Shown here: positions 9,044-18,334 of the stretch, one piece after another
Numbering within the stretch: the first letter of the stretch is position 1
How the letters are laid out: each line of letters begins with the position of its first letter
Source: Rahnella bruchi
GTDB taxonomy: Bacteria > Pseudomonadota > Gammaproteobacteria > Enterobacterales > Enterobacteriaceae
NCBI RefSeq assembly: GCF_003614975.1
Contig: NZ_QZWI01000013.1
Coordinates: 62,001-126,000, forward strand
DNA length: 64,000 nucleotides
Direction: 5' to 3'
Translations under genes and position numbers: made by a program
The notes under the pieces: model-generated
Told to the model about the DNA's origin: nothing
The model's input: the letters and a program-made list of their open reading frames with translations, nothing else
Database searches by the model: none

Positions 9044-9802
9044 ATGAGAACTACCAAAGCAATACATACCAAAACGATGGATATCAAAACGGAAGATGAC
9101 TTTATCGGTTATGACAAGAACCATCATTGGTCGCGGCAGTTTAAGGTACTGAAATACCGTGATGGTTTTTTCAGCACACTCCCACAAAAATTTTTCAGAA
9201 ACTGGCTGGATGAGGAATCGAACACAGGAACATTTTATATTGGTAAGGGTTCCGGTTTGGGAGTGGGATCCATCGTCAAATACGATTCAGGGATCCAAAG
9301 CCTGCGTGTGGGGCGTTTTGTTTCCGGTGGACTGAGGTTAAAATTCCTGCTTAACGGCCAGCATGAGATGAAAACGCTATCAACAGCCATATTCGCCGGA
9401 TTTGGACAGGGCCTGACAAACGCACCGCCCCCGCAGTATCAAGACTCCATTATCAAAAACGATGTCTGGATTGGCGATGAAATGATGATGCTGGGCGGCG
9501 GGATTATAGAGAATGGCGTTGTGATCGGTGCCCGTTCCCTGCTGCCACCGAATTTCCGCTCAGAACCTTACGGTATTTATGCCGGCAGCCCGGCAAAACT
9601 CGTCCGCTTCCGCTTTTCAGAGAAGGTACGTGAAGCCCTGATCGACATTGCCTGGTGGGATATGCCTAACCTGTTCTCCTGGGTGAAAGAGATGAACGGC
9701 TGTTTTACCTTTGATCTGACACTCGATGAACAGAAAACGCTGGAGATTCTTGCGCTGGTAAAAGAGAAGAAACAGCTCTGGCTCAGGGATCATCAGCAAT
9801 AA
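9044..9802 (+). CDS. CatB/Vat-type hexapeptide acyltransferase (xenobiotic acyltransferase family)
   Basis: 252 residues. Hexapeptide-repeat turns of a left-handed beta-helix are visible in IIKNDVWIGDEMMMLGGG and IIENGVVIGARSLL, and the family C-terminal signature YAGSPAKLVRFRF is present. LLNGQHEMKTLS around H107 matches the NGxH catalytic segment of chloramphenicol/virginiamycin acetyltransferases. It should use acetyl-CoA or another acyl-CoA on a small hydroxyl acceptor. The acceptor is unknown; annotation as antibiotic resistance would be unsafe. It lies between the fliC terminator and its own terminator, with an AGGAAT ribosome site. The place beside fliC allows a role in flagellin decoration, but this is inference. 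Confidence 0.8.
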   Translation: MRTTKAIHTKTMDIKTEDDFIGYDKNHHWSRQFKVLKYRDGFFSTLPQKFFRNWLDEESNTGTFYIGKGSGLGVGSIVKYDSGIQSLRVGRFVSGGLRLKFLLNGQHEMKTLSTAIFAGFGQGLTNAPPPQYQDSIIKNDVWIGDEMMMLGGGIIENGVVIGARSLLPPNFRSEPYGIYAGSPAKLVRFRFSEKVREALIDIAWWDMPNLFSWVKEMNGCFTFDLTLDEQKTLEILALVKEKKQLWLRDHQQ

Positions 9803-9833
9803 AAAAGCGGCAGAATAATCTGCCGCTTTTTAT
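9803..9833. terminator. Bidirectional terminator between acyltransferase and mcp
   Basis: Perfect 11-bp stem AAAAGCGGCAG / CTGCCGCTTTT (9803-9813 with 9820-9830) with a 6-nt loop, A-rich on the left and T-rich on the right. It can end the plus-strand acyltransferase gene and the minus-strand motA-mcp operon. Confidence 0.93.
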
Positions 9834-9866
9834 AACTCATACTGACTGACTTTTCAGCGCACTGAC

Positions 9867-11402
9867 TTACGCAGTCTGAGGGTCTGCTTCAATGTGAAAA
9901 ACAGCCACCATGCTTTCCAGCTGCGTGGTTTGTTCGTCCATTACCGCGGTAATGGCCGCCGATTCTTCCACCAGCGCCGAGTTCTGCTGTGTCACCACAT
10001 CCATCTGATTGATCGCCACCGACACCTGCTGGATCCCCATATTCTGCTCTTCAGAAGCCTGGGTAATATCCTGCATAATTCCACTGACTTTGCTGACCAT
10101 ATCGACAATGCCGGTGATGGTATTTTTTGCATGATCGACACGTTTACTGCCCGCTTCGGTATCCTCAACGGAAAGCTCGATAAGACCACGAATTTCTTTC
10201 GAGGCATCCGCGCTGCGCTGCGCAAGGTTACGTACTTCACTGGCTACCACGGCAAATCCACGCCCCTGCTCACCGGCACGTGCGGCTTCCACCGCGGCAT
10301 TCAGCGCCAGAATATTGGTCTGACTGGCAATACCGTCAATCACTTTAATAATGTTGGCAATCTGGGTGGCATTGCCGGCGATTTGATCCATTGAACGGAC
10401 CACATCCACCATGATGACAGACCCGTCGTCGGCCATGATTTTCGCTTCCGTCGCCAGACGGTTGGCCTCACGGGCATGCGCGGTATTATTCTCTACCGTA
10501 GTTTTGATCTGCTCCATGCTGGCCGCCGTCTGTTGCAGAGCGCTGGCCTGCTCTTCGGTGCGGGCAGAAAGGTTATTGTTGCCGTCGGCAATCTCAATCG
10601 CGTTGTGGCGAATGTTCACCGCCACACTTTTCACTCCACCAATCATTTCCACCAGCGCAGTGCGCATGGTTTCAATGCCACTGAAGAGTTTGCCCATTTC
10701 GTTACGGCCATACTCCGGCACTTTTTTGGCCAGCTCACCCTGACTGATTTGCGAGAAGACGTCGGTGGCTTCAGACAGACGATTGAGGATCATACGCGTG
10801 ATGTAGCGGGTAAGTGACAAATAGACCAGGACGAACAGCGCGACCAGACAGGCCAGTGTCGCCCACAAAACATCATGCAGGAAACCGGCACGGTCCTGAT
10901 ATTCATCCATTACTGCTGCGCTGGTTCGTAAATATTCTCCAGTCAGCGCTTCAAGCTGAAGCAGCAGCTCGTCAGTTTCATCAATGATTGAAGCGTTATT
11001 ATCTAAATTGCTCGCAAAACCCAAGTAGTTATCCAGAACCCGGTTTAAAAGAACGCCGGTTTTTTCAGATACTGTCTGGATCTCGACCGAAGATTTTGGC
11101 GTTTTTACCCACTCAGTAATATTACGGCGTATTTCCTGATTATCCTTTTGGATCGACGCCATCCATTCCGGCCCCGGATCTTGTTGCGTCAATGTGGAAA
11201 CTTTTAAAAATAAAACGTCGCCACGGATCACCATTAATTTGTACATGGCTTCATCTAATACGGCGACGCGGGAATGTAACTGAATAGAGTCGTCGAAATT
11301 ACTGCTGGATATGCCTGAGATCCGTAAGCTCAATCCGGCAAGCACCAGAAATGAAAATGCAATGACATAAAGATGTAATTGCACCATCTTTTTAATACTC
11401 AT
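9867..11402 (-). CDS. Methyl-accepting chemotaxis protein (Tar/Tsr type), no CheR-tethering tail
   Basis: About 511 residues from the ATG at 11402; the frame is open 39 codons further but that would overlap cheW. Transmembrane helices near residues 6-27 and 178-197 flank a periplasmic ligand domain of about 150 residues rich in helices (four-helix-bundle type). HAMP and the coiled-coil signalling domain follow, with the hairpin tip [31 protein letters not shown] (two blocks). The ligand cannot be told. The C-terminus ends HIEADPQTA and lacks the NWETF-like pentapeptide that tethers CheR/CheB. Last gene of the motA-motB-cheA-cheW operon, the place of tar in E. coli. The start is uncertain: SD is weak, and a TTG 9 nt upstream has a better one. 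Confidence 0.9.
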   Translation of the reverse strand: MSIKKMVQLHLYVIAFSFLVLAGLSLRISGISSSNFDDSIQLHSRVAVLDEAMYKLMVIRGDVLFLKVSTLTQQDPGPEWMASIQKDNQEIRRNITEWVKTPKSSVEIQTVSEKTGVLLNRVLDNYLGFASNLDNNASIIDETDELLLQLEALTGEYLRTSAAVMDEYQDRAGFLHDVLWATLACLVALFVLVYLSLTRYITRMILNRLSEATDVFSQISQGELAKKVPEYGRNEMGKLFSGIETMRTALVEMIGGVKSVAVNIRHNAIEIADGNNNLSARTEEQASALQQTAASMEQIKTTVENNTAHAREANRLATEAKIMADDGSVIMVDVVRSMDQIAGNATQIANIIKVIDGIASQTNILALNAAVEAARAGEQGRGFAVVASEVRNLAQRSADASKEIRGLIELSVEDTEAGSKRVDHAKNTITGIVDMVSKVSGIMQDITQASEEQNMGIQQVSVAINQMDVVTQQNSALVEESAAITAVMDEQTTQLESMVAVFHIEADPQTA

Positions 11403-11472
11403 AAAAGATAGCAAAATAGCGTTCCCTAAAATTTTTAAATGGAGATCAACAAAGAAATGAGGATATTCAGCC

Positions 11473-11979
11473 TTATTCGAATTCAGCTTCAGCCAGTCTT
11501 TCAACGATTTGCATTTCATCGCTGTTGAGCAGCTTTTCTATATCAACAAGGATCAGCATACGTTCATCGAGAGAACCTAAACCGAGCAGATATTGCGTTG
11601 AGAGAGTCGTAGTAAAATCAGGGGCGGGTTTGATCTGCTCTGTCCGCAGCGAGAGCACATCAGAGACGCCGTCCACCACGATGCCCACCACACGGTCACA
11701 CAGATTAAGAACGATGGTGACGGTCTGCTCATTTATCTCAGCCGATTCAAGCTGGAATTTAATCCGCAGATCAATAATCGGAACGATCACGCCACGAAGA
11801 TTGGTCACACCGGCAATAAAATCCGGTGAATTGGCAATACGGGTCACCCGGTCATAACCGCGGATCTCCTGAACTTTAAGGATCTCTATTCCGTATTCTT
11901 CTTTGCCCAGCGTAAAAATCAGGTATTCCTGATCCACATTATTTTGGCCGAATTGTTTTTCACTTCCTGAGAAATTCAT
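11473..11979 (-). CDS. cheW: CheW, receptor-kinase coupling protein
   Basis: 168 residues (E. coli 167). The CheW beta-barrel domain covers the whole protein, with the conserved blocks [28 protein letters not shown] and [14 protein letters not shown]. It links CheA to chemoreceptors in the polar array. 9 nt downstream of cheA, 70 nt upstream of the receptor gene. Confidence 0.98.
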   Translation of the reverse strand: MNFSGSEKQFGQNNVDQEYLIFTLGKEEYGIEILKVQEIRGYDRVTRIANSPDFIAGVTNLRGVIVPIIDLRIKFQLESAEINEQTVTIVLNLCDRVVGIVVDGVSDVLSLRTEQIKPAPDFTTTLSTQYLLGLGSLDERMLILVDIEKLLNSDEMQIVERLAEAEFE

Positions 11980-11988
11980 GCAATACCC

Positions 11989-14019
11989 TCACGTGGTCGG
12001 TACAAGTTGATTTTGTTTTCCAGCGAGCCGCTTATTTTTGCAAAGCGTAATCAGTGCCACGACGTCAAGGATCAGTGCCACACTGCCGTCACCCAGAATG
12101 GTGGCCGCAGAAATCCCCGGCACTTTGCGATAATTCAGCTCGAGATTTTTTACGACAACCTGATGCTGACCGATAAGCTGATCAACCAGCAGGGCATAAC
12201 GACAACCGGCGCTTTCCAGGATAACGGCGATCCCGTCACTGGCCTGTTTCGCTTCACTGTCAATGTCGAACACCTGATGCAATTCAACCAGAGGCAGATA
12301 TTCTCCCCTTACCAGCAGCATCTGTTCATCACCCGCCATGCGGTATAAATCTTTCTCAGAAGGTTTGAGTGATTCCATGACCGTGCCGAGTGGCAGGACA
12401 TAAATTTCGTCGCCGACACGTACCGACATACCGTCGAGAATGGCCAGCGTCAGTGGCAGAATAATGCGGATCGTGGTGCCTTTATCCTGCTCAGAGTGGA
12501 TCTCAACGTGCCCGCCCATCGCAAGAATATTTCGGCGAACCACATCCATACCCACACCGCGCCCGGAAACATCCGTGACTTTTTCTGCGGTAGAGAACCC
12601 TGCCGCGAAGATAAGCATCCAGACTTCTTTATCGCTCCAGTTATCACTGACCATGAGCCCCTGAGAATACGCACGCGCCAGGATCTTCTCGCGATTTAAT
12701 CCCGCCCCGTCGTCGGTCACTTCAATGACAATGCTGCCACCATGATGCTCCGCCGATAACGTCAGATTTCCTTTCGCAGGTTTGCCTTTGGCCTCACGCA
12801 CTTCAATGGATTCGATGCCATGATCAAGACTGTTGCGCACCAGATGCGTTAATGGATCGATGATCCTCTCGATCAGGCTCTTATCCAGCTCGGCTGAACC
12901 GCCCTTCAGGGTCAGTTCGATCTCTTTATTGAGCTTACTGCCCAGATCATGCACCAGACGCGGGAAGCGGCTGAATACATACTCCATGGGCATCATGCGG
13001 ATCGACATGACCGATTCCTGCAAGTCGCGCGCATTGCGCTCCATCTGCACAATGCTGCTGATCAAAGTGTCATGCACGGCGGGATCCAGAACACCCGAAA
13101 GCTGTGACAACATGGCTTGTGTGATGATGAGCTCACCGACCTGATTGATTATCTGATCCACCTTCTCGACCGCGACCCGCAGGCTGCCTGATTCCGCGGG
13201 CTGTGCCCTGGCTGCCGGTTTAGGTTTTACTGCCGGGGTCATCGCGACGGCGACCGGCTCAGGAGTTTTTTGTTCAGTGATGTTATGCACCGGCGCTAAA
13301 GCAGGCGCTTCCGGGGCCAATGCGGTCTGCGGCAGGTCAGTTTCGCCAGTGGCGTTGCCAGCCGTAATCCTGATTTGCTCCGGTTCTAGCACAAAACACA
13401 GCACGGCAAGAATGTCATCTGCACTGACCTGAGTCTGAAGCTGTATCTCCAGCGTATTATTATGTGCCTGCGAACTGACGATCTCGCCGAGGTTGGCCAG
13501 TTCTTCAGCCATGAGTGTTTTATCAGAATCGGATATCGCGCTGAGCATAATGGTCAGCAAACCGCCGTTATCAGGCGGCGCAGGAGGAGAGGTTTCAGGA
13601 ATTGCCAGCGCAGTAGCCGGTGTGCTGAGTTGTTTTTCATCCAGAGCAATCTGACGCAATGCTTCACAGATATAACGGAAAGTTTCCTCATCAGGTGTCT
13701 GCGAGGATTTATACGCATCAAGCTGATCTTGCATAATGTCTTTGCTCTCCAAAAACAAATTGATGATGTCGCTGTTTAGCCCTAATTCTCCACGTCGAGC
13801 ATCATCGAGCAGGTTTTCGAGGATGTGCGTCGTTTCCTGTAATACCGTAAATCCGAATGTTCCCGCCCCGCCTTTAATCGAATGAGCAGCGCGGAATATG
13901 GCGTTCAGCATTTCGGTATCTGGCGAATTAAAATTAAGCTCCAGCAGATGCTTTTCCATATCAGCCAGCAGCTCATCAGCTTCATCAAAGAAAGTCTGGT
14001 AAAAGTCACTCACGTCCAT
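11989..14019 (-). CDS. cheA: CheA, chemotaxis histidine kinase
   Basis: 676 residues from ATG 14019, which has an AGGTGA ribosome site; a GTG three codons upstream is an alternative. Domains: P1 Hpt with phospho-acceptor H46 (FRAAHSIKGGAGTFGF), P2 CheY-binding about 155-235, a Pro/Ala linker, P3 dimerisation from about 285, P4 ATPase with N box (HLVRNSLDHGIE) and G boxes (DDGAGLN, GRGVGMD), and P5 CheW-like C-terminus. It autophosphorylates and passes phosphate to CheY and CheB. It overlaps the motB end by 14 nt. Confidence 0.98.
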   Translation of the reverse strand: MDVSDFYQTFFDEADELLADMEKHLLELNFNSPDTEMLNAIFRAAHSIKGGAGTFGFTVLQETTHILENLLDDARRGELGLNSDIINLFLESKDIMQDQLDAYKSSQTPDEETFRYICEALRQIALDEKQLSTPATALAIPETSPPAPPDNGGLLTIMLSAISDSDKTLMAEELANLGEIVSSQAHNNTLEIQLQTQVSADDILAVLCFVLEPEQIRITAGNATGETDLPQTALAPEAPALAPVHNITEQKTPEPVAVAMTPAVKPKPAARAQPAESGSLRVAVEKVDQIINQVGELIITQAMLSQLSGVLDPAVHDTLISSIVQMERNARDLQESVMSIRMMPMEYVFSRFPRLVHDLGSKLNKEIELTLKGGSAELDKSLIERIIDPLTHLVRNSLDHGIESIEVREAKGKPAKGNLTLSAEHHGGSIVIEVTDDGAGLNREKILARAYSQGLMVSDNWSDKEVWMLIFAAGFSTAEKVTDVSGRGVGMDVVRRNILAMGGHVEIHSEQDKGTTIRIILPLTLAILDGMSVRVGDEIYVLPLGTVMESLKPSEKDLYRMAGDEQMLLVRGEYLPLVELHQVFDIDSEAKQASDGIAVILESAGCRYALLVDQLIGQHQVVVKNLELNYRKVPGISAATILGDGSVALILDVVALITLCKNKRLAGKQNQLVPTT

Positions 14020-14995
14020 TTTGATCACCTGTTACCTGAGAAGCGCTTTGTGCAGGGTTAACCGGAATGGCGGGGGCAGGCTGAGGCGCAGGCCCGGACG
14101 ACATCATTTTCAGCTCAGCTTTAATTTTTTCACTGGCCTGATTATCAGAGACGTTTTGTAAAACGGTATCTTCATCAAGGATGGATTTCTCCTTCTGCAT
14201 GCTCAGAACCAGCAGGCTGATACGCCTGTTGATAGGATCATCCGGACGCAGGTTTGATAGGCTCATTTTGTCTGCCGTGCCAATCACCCTCAGGAACTTG
14301 TTATCCGTCAGACCAGCGGCGACCAGCGTGCGACGGGAAGCATTGGCGCGATCAGAAGAAAGTTCCCAGTTGCCATACCCCGCTTCGCCGTTGGCATATG
14401 GCAAAGAGTCAGTATGACCGGTCAGGGTGATGCGGTTAGGAAGATCATTGAGAACCGGCACCAGCGCCTGAAGAATGCCGCGCATATAGGGCTCAGGCTC
14501 TTTGCTGCCGACTTTAAACATCGGACGCTCCTGGCTGTCGATGACCTGGATAAGCAAGCCATCATCAGTCAGCGACAGTCGAAGGTTCGACTGGAAATCA
14601 CTTAAGCGGGGATCGTTGTGGATCAAGCTTTCGAGCTTGTCATGCGCACGTTCCAAGTTCTGTGCGTTCTTTTGTTTATCCAGTTGATTCAGGGTTTGGC
14701 GGAAAACTTCGCCGTCCTGCTTCGTGAAATCGTCGCCACCACCAGGAATGACACTTTCACTCAGACTGGATTTATTACCCTGCGACAGCGCCACTTTAAG
14801 CGGCATCTGGAAGTATTCGGCAATCTGTTCCCGCTGCAAGGGCGTTGAAGAAGACAACAGCCACATGACCAGAAAAAAAGCCATCATGGCGGTCATAAAA
14901 TCGGCGTAAGCGATTTTCCATGACCCGCCATGATGTGCATGTTTATGTTTCCTGCGTTTACGGACAATGACGACGGAATGTGGCGCTTTGTTCAT
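14006..14995 (-). CDS. motB: MotB, flagellar stator protein
   Basis: 329 residues (E. coli 308). Short cytoplasmic N-terminus, one transmembrane helix with the proton-binding D32 (IAYADFMTAMMAFFLVMWL), plug region, then an OmpA-like peptidoglycan-binding domain (SLTDDGLLIQVIDSQERPMF ... LTGHTDSLPY ... SSDRANASRR). The extra length is in the C-terminal tail, rich in Ser, Ala and Pro. Together with MotA it forms the proton-driven stator. ATGA overlap with motA. Confidence 0.98.
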   Translation of the reverse strand: MNKAPHSVVIVRKRRKHKHAHHGGSWKIAYADFMTAMMAFFLVMWLLSSSTPLQREQIAEYFQMPLKVALSQGNKSSLSESVIPGGGDDFTKQDGEVFRQTLNQLDKQKNAQNLERAHDKLESLIHNDPRLSDFQSNLRLSLTDDGLLIQVIDSQERPMFKVGSKEPEPYMRGILQALVPVLNDLPNRITLTGHTDSLPYANGEAGYGNWELSSDRANASRRTLVAAGLTDNKFLRVIGTADKMSLSNLRPDDPINRRISLLVLSMQKEKSILDEDTVLQNVSDNQASEKIKAELKMMSSGPAPQPAPAIPVNPAQSASQVTGDQNGRE

Positions 14996-15882
14996 GATGC
15001 GCTTTCCGTCGCATTGCCTTTCGACTGCGTTTTTGCCTCACGAACATGTTCTTCCAGCTCAACAAAGGTCGGTCGTTCGGTTGAGAACAGCGTTTTACGA
15101 CCAAACTCGACGGCAATCTGCGGAGCGTAACCATTCATGCTCGAAAGGAGCGTCACGCGAATACATTGCAGCATTTTGATTTGTTCACTGCTTTTCTGGC
15201 GCAGTAGCGAAGCCAGAGGCAGAACAAAACCATAAGCCAGTAAGATGCCAAGGAAGGTACCCACCATCGCATGTGCAATCAGTTCGCCAAGCTCTGCTGC
15301 CGGGCGATCGGCCGCGGCCAGTGCGTTCACTACGCCCATGACAGCCGCAACGATACCGAAAGCCGGGAAAGCATCTCCAATCACATTCAGGCTTTGTGCA
15401 GGCACTTCGTGTTCATGCTCACAGGTTTCAATTTCCTCATCCATCAGCGCTTCGATTTCAAACGCATTCATGCTGCCGCTAATCATCAGACGCAGATAAT
15501 CGATGACAAAATTCATCAGCATGGCGTCAGCCAGTAAGCGGGGATAAGCAGAGAAAATAGGACTGTTATGCGGGTCTTCTATATCGTTCTCGAGAGTCAT
15601 CATGCCGTTCTGCCGGGATTTACTCAGCAACAAAAACATCATGGCCATCAGATCCATATAAAGCACTTTGGTATATCTCGACCCTTTTAATAAATGAGGG
15701 ATCGCTTTGGCTGTGGCTTTTATCGCTTTACCATTATTACCCACAACGAAAGCGCCCACACCGGCGCCTCCGATAATCAATAATTCTGCGGGTTGATATA
15801 ACGCGCCCAACTGGCCACCCGTAATAACAAACCCACCGAACACAGTCAGAATAACAACCAGGTAACCAATAATAACTAACAC
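14992..15882 (-). CDS. motA: MotA, flagellar stator proton channel
   Basis: 296 residues (E. coli 295). Four transmembrane helices: two near the N-terminus, two around residues 170-220. The cytoplasmic loop carries the charged residues that touch FliG (segment SRQNGMMTLENDIEDP). Prolines in the third and fourth helices are present. A strong AAGGAG ribosome site precedes the ATG. First gene of motA-motB-cheA-cheW-mcp; a sigma-28-like promoter lies 83-110 nt upstream. Confidence 0.98.
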   Translation of the reverse strand: MLVIIGYLVVILTVFGGFVITGGQLGALYQPAELLIIGGAGVGAFVVGNNGKAIKATAKAIPHLLKGSRYTKVLYMDLMAMMFLLLSKSRQNGMMTLENDIEDPHNSPIFSAYPRLLADAMLMNFVIDYLRLMISGSMNAFEIEALMDEEIETCEHEHEVPAQSLNVIGDAFPAFGIVAAVMGVVNALAAADRPAAELGELIAHAMVGTFLGILLAYGFVLPLASLLRQKSSEQIKMLQCIRVTLLSSMNGYAPQIAVEFGRKTLFSTERPTFVELEEHVREAKTQSKGNATESAS

Positions 15883-15965
15883 ATGTACTCCTTAATAATT
15901 AAATATCTTGTTCAGCCCCATGTGTTCGTTAGCCATGAATTTTGTATACGGGGAGGCCGTATCAC

Positions 15966-15992
15966 TTATTGGCGACACCAGGTTGTAGTTTC
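15966..15992 (-). promoter_or_regulatory. Probable sigma-28 promoter of motA operon
   Basis: On the minus strand GAAACTAC (15992-15985), 11-nt spacer, GCCAATAA (15973-15966). The -10 is 7/8 to GCCGATAA; the -35 keeps the AAAcT core seen in the fliD site. It lies between the flhC stop and the motA start. Confidence 0.65.
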
Positions 15993-16004
15993 TTGTTTTA
16001 TGAG

Positions 16005-16568
16005 TTATCTCATCGCTGCGCTTAGAGATGGCTTCGCAGATAATTCAGGTATTTTACATTTTTTAATTGCACGTGACGGCGGGCTGCATAAGCTACATGT
16101 AAAAGGATTTTTTGAATGTTCTGATGTCACAACAAACCCACCACCGCAAATACAGCATTCTGTATGTTCTATAATTCCGCAATCAATGAACCGTAATAAT
16201 GTCCAGGCACGAGTCAGACCCAAAACCTGTTTTTCACCAGGCGGCGTCGGGCATTGTTCCAGGTATAAACGATAAGCTTTAACCGTGGCTTCAATTGGCC
16301 GGCAAGGTTCTGTTTTTTGCAGATATAAATGAATATTATAGAACATAGATGAATGAATATTCTGTTCCCATGCCATGAACCAGTCTTCCGAAAAAGGCAG
16401 CATTCCTTTGGGTGGCGGGCATCCCCTGAGTTCTTTATAGAGTCTTAATAATCTTCTGCGACTCAAACTGGTTTCACTCTCCAGCATCTGCATACGGGCA
16501 CCAAAGGAAATCAGTTCCATAGCAATCTGGACTTCTTTGATCTCTTCTAAAATACTTTTTTCACTCAT
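16005..16568 (-). CDS. flhC: FlhC, flagellar master activator subunit
   Basis: 187 residues from the ATG giving [10 protein letters not shown] (E. coli MSEKSIVQEA; 192 residues). The open frame extends 37 codons upstream into flhD and is not used; GGAG lies 9 nt before this ATG. Zinc ligands C138, C141, C158 and C161 match the E. coli set with a shift of one. FlhC gives the FlhD4C2 complex its DNA specificity and activates class 2 flagellar operons. 22 nt after flhD. Confidence 0.97.
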   Translation of the reverse strand: MSEKSILEEIKEVQIAMELISFGARMQMLESETSLSRRRLLRLYKELRGCPPPKGMLPFSEDWFMAWEQNIHSSMFYNIHLYLQKTEPCRPIEATVKAYRLYLEQCPTPPGEKQVLGLTRAWTLLRFIDCGIIEHTECCICGGGFVVTSEHSKNPFTCSLCSPPSRAIKKCKIPELSAKPSLSAAMR

Positions 16569-16590
16569 AATCACAAACTCCGTTTTTCCA

Positions 16591-16938
16591 TCAGGTAGGG
16601 GTAAGGTTTTGCTCAGAGAGCGAGTTAAGAAGGTTGGTAGATAAGATGATCCCGGTATGAATTTGCTGCAAAGCTTCAATGCGGGAATCTTTCGTCAGGT
16701 TATCTATCACTATTTCATTATCCACCCGCAGGCGGCAAATGAGTTGATTGGTAGAAGCCAGCTTTATCAGTTGCGGAAGTGAAAGTTCTCTCAGAGTATC
16801 AATTGTCGCTTCGGTCAGCCCCAGACGGAACCCCGCAGCAAATTTGTCTTCCCTGATTAATTGCTGAGCCAGTAGCAGGTAAGAGAGATTAATGTCATGA
16901 ATTCTTTGAAGCTGTTCATCGATGTTATCTGTATTCAT
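16591..16938 (-). CDS. flhD: FlhD, flagellar master activator subunit
   Basis: 115 residues (E. coli 116). Conserved blocks [40 protein letters not shown] and [15 protein letters not shown] are recognisable. All-helical dimer that ring-assembles with FlhC and helps DNA binding. The start codon has only a weak purine-rich ribosome site (GAAGAA). A 486-nt upstream region separates it from fliA. Confidence 0.97.
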   Translation of the reverse strand: MNTDNIDEQLQRIHDINLSYLLLAQQLIREDKFAAGFRLGLTEATIDTLRELSLPQLIKLASTNQLICRLRVDNEIVIDNLTKDSRIEALQQIHTGIILSTNLLNSLSEQNLTPT

Positions 16939-17424
16939 TTCTTCGTCACCACATCCTCACGCTGATGGCATGATGAGATGTAAATTAATTCGTTTGATTT
17001 TGATCAATAAATTAATCGATAAAGAAAGCACAGACTTTACGGAAACCCTGACATTCCTTTATCGGATAATTACTATCACCTTGTGATTGCAATTTCTTGA
17101 AAAATAGTGAGTTTTTCTCACCCTTTATTTTCCACATCCTGAGTATAAATTTCCACGCAAAAGCCACCGGGTAATTTTGCGGTAAAAACAGAAATTAAAT
17201 ACCCCGTCCCTACCCACTTCATAATGATGAATCGGTGAGGAACATTGTTTCAATATAATAACGACTATCGACTAAAAGCTCAATCTTTAAAGCCCCTTTA
17301 ACCTTAAGAATTACTTTAAGCGCTACCTGGATTATTTGCACATAAGTAATAGTCACTCATATTACAAATGAGATATTTAACAATGATTCGCATTACTGTA
17401 ATTATTATTACGATATACAATATT
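16939..17424. other. Long flhDC upstream region (486 bp)
   Basis: AT-rich and without a plausible gene. It must hold the flhDC promoters and the end of the fliA transcript. Things seen: ATCAC-N3-GTGAT at about 17074-17086 with a TGTGA CRP half site but a poor other half; GTGAG-N6-CTCAC at about 17108-17123; a Fur-like box at 17379-17397. No U-tract terminator behind fliA was found, so read-through is possible. FlhDC leaders in relatives are long and heavily regulated. Confidence 0.6.
17379..17397. promoter_or_regulatory. Fur-box-like 19-mer upstream of flhDC
   Basis: AACAATGATTCGCATTACT matches the 19-bp consensus GATAATGATAATCATTATC at 13 of 19 positions, counted by eye. It sits 28 nt upstream of the fliA stop's far side and about 440 nt before flhD, far for an operator. 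Weak call. Confidence 0.35.
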
Positions 17425-18147
17425 TTATTTAACAGCATCCATCCTGGCCCGTAACCGCTTAATGGCCTGACTGTGCAACTGGCTGACCCGGGTTTCAGTG
17501 ATACCCAAAAGTATGCCGACTTCTTTCATGTTCAGTTCTTGCTGGTAATACAAATTCAGTAAAAGCTGTTCTCTTTCAGGTAATTCTCTAATTTCCTGAC
17601 TGATTTTTTCCGTTAACTTCCCTTTCATTAACTCATGTAAGGGATCCAGCATTTCATGCTTCAGTCCGGGTTGTTCAACGTCACCGTTTTTTTCTTCCAT
17701 CAACTCATCGAGAGAATAAAACTGACTGCTGTTCGTATCCACTAACATCTGCTGATATTCTTGCAATGATATTCCCATGCTGGTCGCAATACCTGCTTCT
17801 GTCGCGACAGTACCGGTTTCCTGCTCCAGCTTTTGAATAACAGCAGAAATTTCCCTGGCATTCGTACGTACTCTTCGCGGAACCCAGTCACGCTCACGAA
17901 GTTCATCTATCATTGCCCAGCGAACACGTTGGGTAATATAAGTACTCATTCCAATCCCTTTTTTGGGATCAAATTGATCAATAGCCGTTAGCATTCCGAT
18001 TGCACCGGCCTGGATGAGATCATCCAGTTCAACGCAAGGCGGTAAACGAACCTGCAGGCGTAGTGCTTCGTGGCGAACTAAATAACGGTATTTCAACCAT
18101 AATTCGTCCTTTTGCACTACACCATCATGGGTATAAATACCATTCAC
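17425..18147 (-). CDS. fliA: FliA, flagellar sigma-28
   Basis: 240 residues from the GTG at 18147 (VNGIYTHDGV, cf. E. coli MNSLYTAEGV; 239 residues). The frame is open 11 codons further to a TTG, less likely. Region 2 (RHEALRLQVRLPPCVELDDLIQAGAIGM ... in two blocks, YITQRVRWAMIDELRERDWVPR), region 3 and region 4 HTH (LNMKEVGILLGITETRVSQLH) are intact. It drives class 3 genes and is inhibited by FlgM. No fliZ follows; the next gene on this strand is flhD. Confidence 0.97.
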   Translation of the reverse strand: MNGIYTHDGVVQKDELWLKYRYLVRHEALRLQVRLPPCVELDDLIQAGAIGMLTAIDQFDPKKGIGMSTYITQRVRWAMIDELRERDWVPRRVRTNAREISAVIQKLEQETGTVATEAGIATSMGISLQEYQQMLVDTNSSQFYSLDELMEEKNGDVEQPGLKHEMLDPLHELMKGKLTEKISQEIRELPEREQLLLNLYYQQELNMKEVGILLGITETRVSQLHSQAIKRLRARMDAVK

Positions 18148-18334
18148 AATTACATTCCCAGCGTACAAGACAGAGCACAATTATTAGGGATCACGACAGG
18201 ATCATATAGCCTGATAAGGCCAAACAATATTGCGCAATCCGGCACTTAAATTTTTTAATCACGTTAATAATCATCACGTCAGGGACTAAATTGGGCGTAT
18301 TTGTTAACTATATTAATAAGAAATTAAATTCCTT

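Noticed and set aside
17070-17090. CRP site upstream of flhD
   Set aside because: TGTGA half is good but the opposite half does not read TCACA; spacing to a promoter is unknown.
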